From the NCBI GenBank assembly GCA_030035585.1, contig CM057482.1, forward strand, positions 61,198,828 to 61,262,827: a stretch of 64,000 nucleotides of DNA. The letters are read 5' to 3'. The position numbers and the translations under genes were made by a program. This document shows positions 58,396 to 64,000 of this stretch, piece after piece (position 1 is the stretch's first letter; each line of letters begins with the position of its first letter). The notes below the pieces were generated by a model that saw only the letters and a list, made by a program, of their open reading frames with translations, ran no database searches and had not been told where the DNA came from. Origin of the DNA: Dugong dugon (lineage: Eukaryota; Chordata; Mammalia; Sirenia; Dugongidae).

Positions 58396-60013
58396 TTCAA
58401 TCCCACTCCTAGGAATATATCCTAGAGAAATAAGAGCCATCACACTAATAGACATATACACACCCATATTCATTGCAGCACTGTTCACAATAGCAAAAAT
58501 GTGGAAACAACCTAGATGCCCATCAACAGATGAATGGATAAGCAAACTATGGTACATACATGAAATGGAGTATTATACAAAGAGAAAGAACAATGAAGAA
58601 TCTGTGAAGCATCTCATAACATGGATGAAACTGGAGGACATAATGCTGAGTGAAATAAGTTAATCACAAAAGGACAAATATTGTATGAGACCTCTATGTA
58701 TTACTCATGTAAAAATTTATACACAAAAAGAAACAATCTTTGTTGGTTACGAGGGATGGGAGGGGTGGGGTGGGACTAAATAGATAAGTGGTAACTTTGG
58801 TGAAGGGGAAGGCAGTACACATTACTCAGGAAGCCAGCACAACTTGTACAAGGAAAGGTCATGGAAGCTCCATAGACACTTCAAAACTCCCTGAGGGACT
58901 GAATTGCTGGGCAGAGGGCTGTGGGGACCATGGTCTTGGGGAACATCTAGCTCAGTTGGCATAATACAGTTTATAAAGACAATGTTCTACAGTCTACCTT
59001 GGTGAGTAGCGTCTGGGGTCTTAAAAGACTGTGAGTAGCTATCTAAGATACTATACTGTTCTCGCCACTTCGGGAGAAGGGAGAATGAAGAGAACAAGAT
59101 ACAAGGAAAAGATTAATCCAATGGACTAATGGACCACAGCTACCACGGCCTCCATCAGACTGAGTCCAGCACAGCTAGATGGTGCCCAGCTACCACCACT
59201 GACTGCTCTGACCAGGATCACAATAGAGTGTCCTGAACAGAGCTGGAAAAGGACGTAGAACAAAATTCTAACTCACAAAGACAAAGACCATATTTACTGG
59301 TCTGACAGACTGTAGAAACCCCAAGAGTATGGCCCCCAGACACCCATTTAGCTCAGTGGTGAAGCCCCTCCTGAAGTTCACCGTTCAGCTGGGAATTGGA
59401 CAGCCTCATAAAAGAAAATGGGATTAATGAGGCACAGCAGTCTTGGGACAAAGACTAGAAGGCAGAAGGGGACAGGAAAGCTGGTGATAGGGAACCCAAG
59501 GTTGAGAAGGGACAGTGTTGACAAGTAATAGGGTTGTTAACCATTGCCATAGGGCAATATGTGTACTAACTGTTCAATGCAAAACTATTTGTTCTGCAAA
59601 CCTTCATCTAAGGTACAAAAAGAAAAAAAAAGAATTATCTATGTGAGATCATATTGACAACAGAAATTCAAAAGGTTTGATGGGAAGCCTAGGGGGCAGT
59701 GAGTTGAAGATAATGGTGATGGAATAATCTGGAAAATGATAGTGAGAATAGCAGCACAACTGGAAGAATGTAATCAGTGTCACTGAATTGCACATGTAGA
59801 AACTTTCAAAATAGTGTAACTTTGGCTATCTATATTTGCACCAAAAAAAAAAAAAGTCCTCAAGGTCAAGAAGGGAGAGTATTGACTTGTTGTGGGGTTG
59901 TTAACCAATGTCATAAAACTATATGTGTACTGACTCTTTAATGAGAAACTATTTGTTCTGTAAACCTTCATCTAAAGTACAATAAAAAAAATTTTTTTAA
60001 AAACTGACGCTTC

Positions 60014-60074
60014 GCTAAAACTCTCACAGATGGAACATTCTAAAAATTATGTACAATAATTTCATTTTTATTAC
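60014..60074. other. Probable LTR remainder and spacer
   Basis: 'gctaaaactctcacagatgg' continues the LTR interrupted at 55408; the rest is unassigned. Confidence 0.4.
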
Positions 60075-60603
60075 ACCATTTCTTTCTGATATTACTTTTA
60101 AAACATTCTCAGAGAGTCCAGAAATAAACCTTTACATCTATGGTTAGTTCGTTTTCAATAAAATGTCAGTTCCAGGGAATGGGAAGAAGATAGTCTCTTC
60201 TACAAATGGTCCTTAGACAACTCTATCTCTGTATGCAGAAAAAAATAGTTAGACCAAAACCTGATGCCATATACAAAGATGAACTCAAAATTCATCAGTG
60301 AGCTAAATAGAACAGCTAAAACATAAAACATGTAAAAGAAAATACAAGGTAAACATTCAGGACCTTGTTTTTGGCCATAGATTCTTAGATGACACCAAAA
60401 GATGAGAAATAAGTTGGACTTCAACAAAATGAAAAACGTCTGTGCATCAAAGAACATTCTCAAGAAAGTGAAAAGACAACCTACAGATGGGAGAATATAT
60501 TTGGAAACCATACAGTGGGATAAGGGTTCCGTACCCAAAATATATGAAATATCTAAAGAACTCCTGAAACTCACCAACAAAAAAGACAACACCAGTTCAA
60601 AAT
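60075..60603 (+). repeat. Old L1 ORF2 fragment
   Basis: 'gtccagaaataaacctttacatc', 'agtctcttctacaaatgg', 'gacaactctatctctg', 'aaattggacttcaac'-like and 'tcaagaaagtgaaaagacaacc' follow the C-terminal part of old mammalian L1 ORF2 in order. It ends sharply where the GC-rich island begins. Confidence 0.75.
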
Positions 60604-60639
60604 GAGCAGAAGGCTGTGGCTCTCAGATGCTCCCACACC

Positions 60640-61120
60640 CACCACACGTGCTGGGACCCTGGACCCAGGAGCCGCTGCCCCCTCCCTGCCCCACCCTCCC
60701 ACAGGCCCCGCCCACCGCGCCCCGCCCCTCCCCAACGGCTTAGCGGTGCCTCCCCGCCACGACCACCCTGAGGCGCGCGAGGACGCGGCAGCAGTAGCGC
60801 GTCGCGAGCGCGGGTCCAGGGTTCCGGGAGGAGGAGGCGGGTCTCCGCCAGGACTGGTCCGGGAAGCTCGTGGAGGAGAGGGAGCGGGCGCTCGGCCTGG
60901 GTTGCTCCGGCTGTGGTTCTGGCCCTTCAGGCCGGCCACACTTCCCCAGGAGCAGCCCATGTCCAGAGGGCGAGCGCGGTCTGGACTCCCCGCCGGGCTT
61001 CGTCTAGGCCACCCGGACGCGGGGGCCACATCGTCCGCAGGCGTGTGTCCCACGCCTGCTGCCTGCGTCCCGCGCCCACGCCGCCCGGCCACCACCCCCT
61101 CCGAGGGCTCTTCCCGCAGG
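60640..61120. promoter_or_regulatory. CpG island, candidate promoter
   Basis: About 480 bases of GC-rich sequence with frequent CpG ('gaggcgcgcgaggacgcgg', 'gcgcgtcgcgagcgcggg'). It has at least two GC-box-like 'ccccgccc' sites at 60705-60730, in a window otherwise poor in CpG. No TATA box is evident. Long open frames on both strands (188 and 229 residues) are expected from base composition and lack family features. On the minus strand 'gccaag' joined to 'gtgagg' at 61134/61133 is a good splice-donor match, so a minus-strand first exon upstream of it is possible. Confidence 0.65.
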
Positions 61121-61554
61121 ACCGGGACCTCACCTTGGCTGGAAGGATGGCTGAAAGGATGGTGGTGAAGAGATGCTGGCCGGGACCCTACACTGCCTGC
61201 CCTTTGACCCCGACCCTCCCCGTGACCTTGGAGGTCTTGGCTGCCCCACCCCTCGTTCACTGACTGGGGCTGGAGGCACGCGGGGCCGGCAGGCTCTTCA
61301 CAGCCCCAGAGCCCAGGCTTTGCTGCGGGGTCAGCGGGAATCCCTTAGGCTTGGGAAGGGGGCGACTACAGACACCCTGCCTTCCTTTCTCCTGTCTCTG
61401 CTTTTGCCCTGGCAGCTAAGTCAGGACCTCAAAGCCGGACTGGCTGGGGTTCTGCTGGGAGAAGCAACATCAACTTTCTGCGTGCCTTGTGCTCAGAGGA
61501 GGGAGTATGAGATCCTTGATGGGATGGTGAAATACAGAGGATGTCAGAGGAGTG
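61121..61554. other. Unique flank of the CpG island
   Basis: Moderately GC-rich, with no repeat similarity I can name. A plus-strand open frame (61173-61565) runs into the RTE. It could include transcribed sequence of a host gene; there is no firm evidence. Confidence 0.4.
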
Positions 61555-62450
61555 GTTGTTGTTAGGTGCCCTCAAGTTGGTTCACAGCTACCCTATGTAC
61601 AACAGAAACAAAACAAGAAATGCCCAGTCCTGCACCGTCCTCACAATGTTGCTATGTTTGAGCCCATTGTTGCAGCCCCTGTGTCAATCCATCTTGTCCA
61701 GGATCTCCCTCTTTTCTGCTGACCCTCTACCGGGCATGATGTCCTTCTCCAGACACTGGTCCCTCCTGATAACATGTTCAGAGTACAAGAGACGAAGTCA
61801 CCATCCTGGCTTCTAAGGAGCATTCTGGCTGTACTTGTTAAAAGACACGTTTCATTCTTCTGGCAGTCCATGGTATACTCAGTATTCTTCGCCACCATAA
61901 TTCAAAGGCATCTTCAGTCTTTCTTATTCATTGTTCAGCTTTCATAAGCATATGAGGTGATTGAAAATACCATGGCTTGGGTCCAGTGTAGCTTAGTCCT
62001 CAAGGTGACATTTTTGCTTTTCAACACTTTACAGAGGGCTTCTTGCAGCAGATTTGCCCAAGGTAGTAGGTCATTTGATTTTTTGACTGCTGCTTCCATA
62101 GGTGTTGATTGTGGATCCAAGTAAAATGAAATCCTTGACAACTTTAATCTTTTCTCCATTTATCATGATGTTGCTTATTGGTCCAGTTGTGAGGATTTTT
62201 GTTTTCTTATGTTGAGGTGCAATCCATACAGAAGGATGTCATCTTTAATCTTCATCAGTTAAGTGCTTCAAGTCCAGTTCACTTTCAGCAAGCAAGGTTG
62301 TGTCACTTGCATATCACAGGTTTTTAATAAGTCTTCCACCAATCTTGATGCCACGTTCTTCTTCATATAGTCTGCATGTGGGATTATTTGCTCAGCATAC
62401 AGAAAGACTAAATATGATGAAAGGATACAACCCTGACACAGAGTTTAAAT
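61555..62450 (-). mobile_element. RTE-clade LINE 3' third, minus strand
   Basis: Starts at 'gttgttgttaggtgccctc', the reverse of the RTE tail. It runs back through the last ORF2 codons ('atccatcttgtccagg', 'catatgaggtgattg', 'caggtttttaataag') to just after the RT catalytic region at 62450. Stops and shifts throughout. Confidence 0.9.
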
Positions 62451-62590
62451 TTTAAATTTAGGTCTATGATCCAACACCAATTAATTTTTGTATATGGTGT
62501 GAATGATGTAGGGAGTCAAGGTTTTTTGTTTTTGTTTTTCCATGTGGGTATTCTGTTGTACTAGTACCATTTCTTTGATTTAATTCCTCT
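62451..62590 (-). repeat. L1 ORF2 fragment, minus strand
   Basis: 'ttaatttttgtatatggtgtg' with 'gtactagtaccatt' matches the minus-strand L1 pattern at 22975-23055 and 33825-33905. A short old piece between two RTE fragments. Confidence 0.7.
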
Positions 62591-64000
62591 GGGAACTTTG
62601 TGGGAATTTACATGACTATGTTAACGTGCCTCCATGCGTCTGTCAGTTTGTTGTACTGTGGTGGCATGTGTGATGCCGGAAGCTATTCCAACAGTATCTT
62701 AAATACCAGCAGAGTCACCGATGGTGGACAGGTTTCCGCTGAGCTTTCAAACTAAGAGAAATTTGGAAGAAGGACCTGGCAGCCTATTTCTAAAAAAAAT
62801 GGCCAATGAAAAGCTTATGAATAGCAGAGGAACATTGTCTGATATAGTGATGGAAGATGAGACCCTCAGGTTGAAGGCCCTCAAAATACGACTGGGGAAG
62901 AGCTGCTTCCTCAAAGTGGAGTTGACCATAATGATGTGGAAGGAGTCAAGCTTTTGGGACCTTCATTTGCTGATGTGGCATGAATCAAAATTAAAAAAAA
63001 ACAGCTGCAAACGTCCATTAATAATCAGAGTGGAACGTATGAAGTATGAATGTAGGAAAATTGGAGGTCGTCAAAAAAAAAAAAAAAAAAAGAAAAGAAC
63101 TGCATAAAGATCGATATCCTAGGCCTTAGTGAGCTAAAATGGACTGGTATTGGCCATTTTGAATCAAAGAGTCGTATGGTCTACTATGCCAAGAATGACA
63201 AATTGAAGAGGGATGGTGTTGCATTCATCATCAAAAGGATCATTTCAAGATCTATCCTGAAGTACAATGCTGTCAGTGATAGGATAATATCTATAGGCCT
63301 ACAAGGAAGACCAATATGACTATTATACAAATTTACACAGGAACCACTAATGCAAAAGATGAGGACATTGAAGATTTTTACCAACTTCTGCAGTCCAAAA
63401 TTGATCAAACATGCAGTCAGGATGCATTGATAATCACTAGAGATTAGAATGCAAAAGTTGGAAATTAAGAAGGATTGGGGGTCAGAAAATATGACCTTGG
63501 TGATAAACAGGACAACGGAGATCATGTGATAGAATTTTGCAAGAACAACAACTTATTAATTGCAAATACCTTTTTTCAACATAAACAGCAACTATACAGA
63601 TGGACCTCACAGGGTGAAAATAACAGGAATTAAATCCATTACATTTGTGTAGAAAGACTATGGAAAAGCTCAATATCAGTCAGGACAAGGCCAGGGGCTG
63701 ACTGTGGAAGAGACCATCAACTGGTCATATTCAAGTTCAAGTGGAAACTGAAGAAAATGTTTAAAAAGTCCTCGAGAGGCAAAAGATGACCTTATGTATA
63801 TCCCACCTGAATTTGGAGACTATCTCAGGAATAGATTTGATGCATTGAACGCTGATGATGGAAGGCCAGACAAGTTGTGGGATCACATCAAGGACATCAT
63901 ACATGAAGAAAGCAAAAGATCATTAAAAAGACAGGAAAGGAAGAAAAGACCAAACTGGATGTCAGAAAAGACTGAAACTTGCTCTTGAATGTAGAGTAGC
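62591..64000 (+). mobile_element. RTE-clade LINE 5' end and endonuclease, runs off the window
   Basis: The 5'UTR begins near 62600 ('gcgtctgtcagtttgttgtac'), followed by a leader to about 63060 with an expanded A-run at 63074-63092. From about 63100 the endonuclease domain can be read across breaks: 'IDILGLSELKWTGIG', 'RDGVAFIIKR', then 'DALIITRD' with a stop where the catalytic 'GDWN' is expected. The last open piece (63794-63988) includes 'KLWDHIKDIIHEESKRSLKRQERKK'. It continues past the window end. Inactive in the part seen. Confidence 0.9.

Larger units (their letters stand above)
55409..59998 (+). mobile_element. L1 LINE, type A, complete ends but ORF2 deleted
   Basis: Starts 'acgacttccaggccacatgg' and ends at an A/T-rich tail. 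It is flanked by 'aaaaactggtgcttc' (55394-55408) and 'aaaaactgacgcttc' (59999-60013), a 15-bp duplication with two differences. It has a 5'UTR, ORF1 and inter-ORF region. At about 58390 the ORF2 start region is joined to the last part of ORF2, losing roughly 3 kb. The 3'UTR carries the doubled terminus with older-L1 tail. Confidence 0.92.

Noticed and set aside
60571..61260. 229-residue minus-strand and 188-residue plus-strand open frames in the CpG island
   Set aside because: They overlap on opposite strands, are dominated by Pro, Gly, Arg and Ala as GC-rich DNA dictates, and show no domain. Kept only as a CpG island.

Overview
This is a piece of mammalian nuclear DNA from an afrotherian, most likely a proboscidean (elephant). 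The inference rests on repeats: about ten copies of the tRNA-derived AfroSINE, which ends in the CGACTCGACGGCA-type tail; RTE-clade LINEs with the afrotherian AACAACAACAA tail; and two interleaved L1 lineages. Older layers (L2, MIR, CR1/L3, MLT-type LTRs) are shared by placental mammals. No host protein gene is complete here. Almost every open reading frame of any length is a decayed L1 or RTE protein fragment.

Layout. 1-6.0 kb: the 3' end of one L1, an RTE element with an inverted 5' part, and a second L1 with an internal deletion. 6.0-21 kb: mostly old, quieter sequence with L2, MIR, a CR1/L3 relic, a solo LTR with target-site duplication, MaLR-like LTRs, AfroSINEs and two copies of an RTE-derived SINE, one with a tRNA-Gly-like head. 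21-34.7 kb: two antisense L1s, the second split by a 5.85-kb endogenous-retrovirus sequence. That sequence starts at R, ends at R plus poly(A) and is flanked by a 15-bp duplication, so it looks like a retroviral RNA copied into the genome by L1 machinery. 34.7-42 kb: a nearly complete but broken L1. 42-44.3 kb: an old L1 piece, a second RTE with inverted 5' end, and the first half of an old L1 3' end. 44.3-51.5 kb: a full-length but dead L1 that split that old L1. 51.9-54.9 kb: unique sequence holding one convincing candidate exon on the minus strand (52043-52145). 54.9-60 kb: an LTR split by an L1 that lost nearly all of ORF2. 60.6-61.1 kb: a CpG island. 61.5-64 kb: two RTE pieces in opposite directions.

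How the parts relate. L1 proteins are the engine that explains most of the window: their own insertions, the AfroSINEs (short duplications) and the retroviral retrocopy. RTE proteins explain the RTE copies and the SINEs that carry RTE 3' tails. The insertions are nested, so relative ages can be read directly (RTE inside AfroSINE, AfroSINE inside RTE, L1 inside L1, retrocopy inside L1, L1 inside LTR). In this report L1 'type A' and 'type B' are working names for the two 3'UTR types seen here. Repeat family names come from recognition by eye, not from a search. The CpG island and the candidate exon, both compatible with the minus strand, are the only hints of a host gene.
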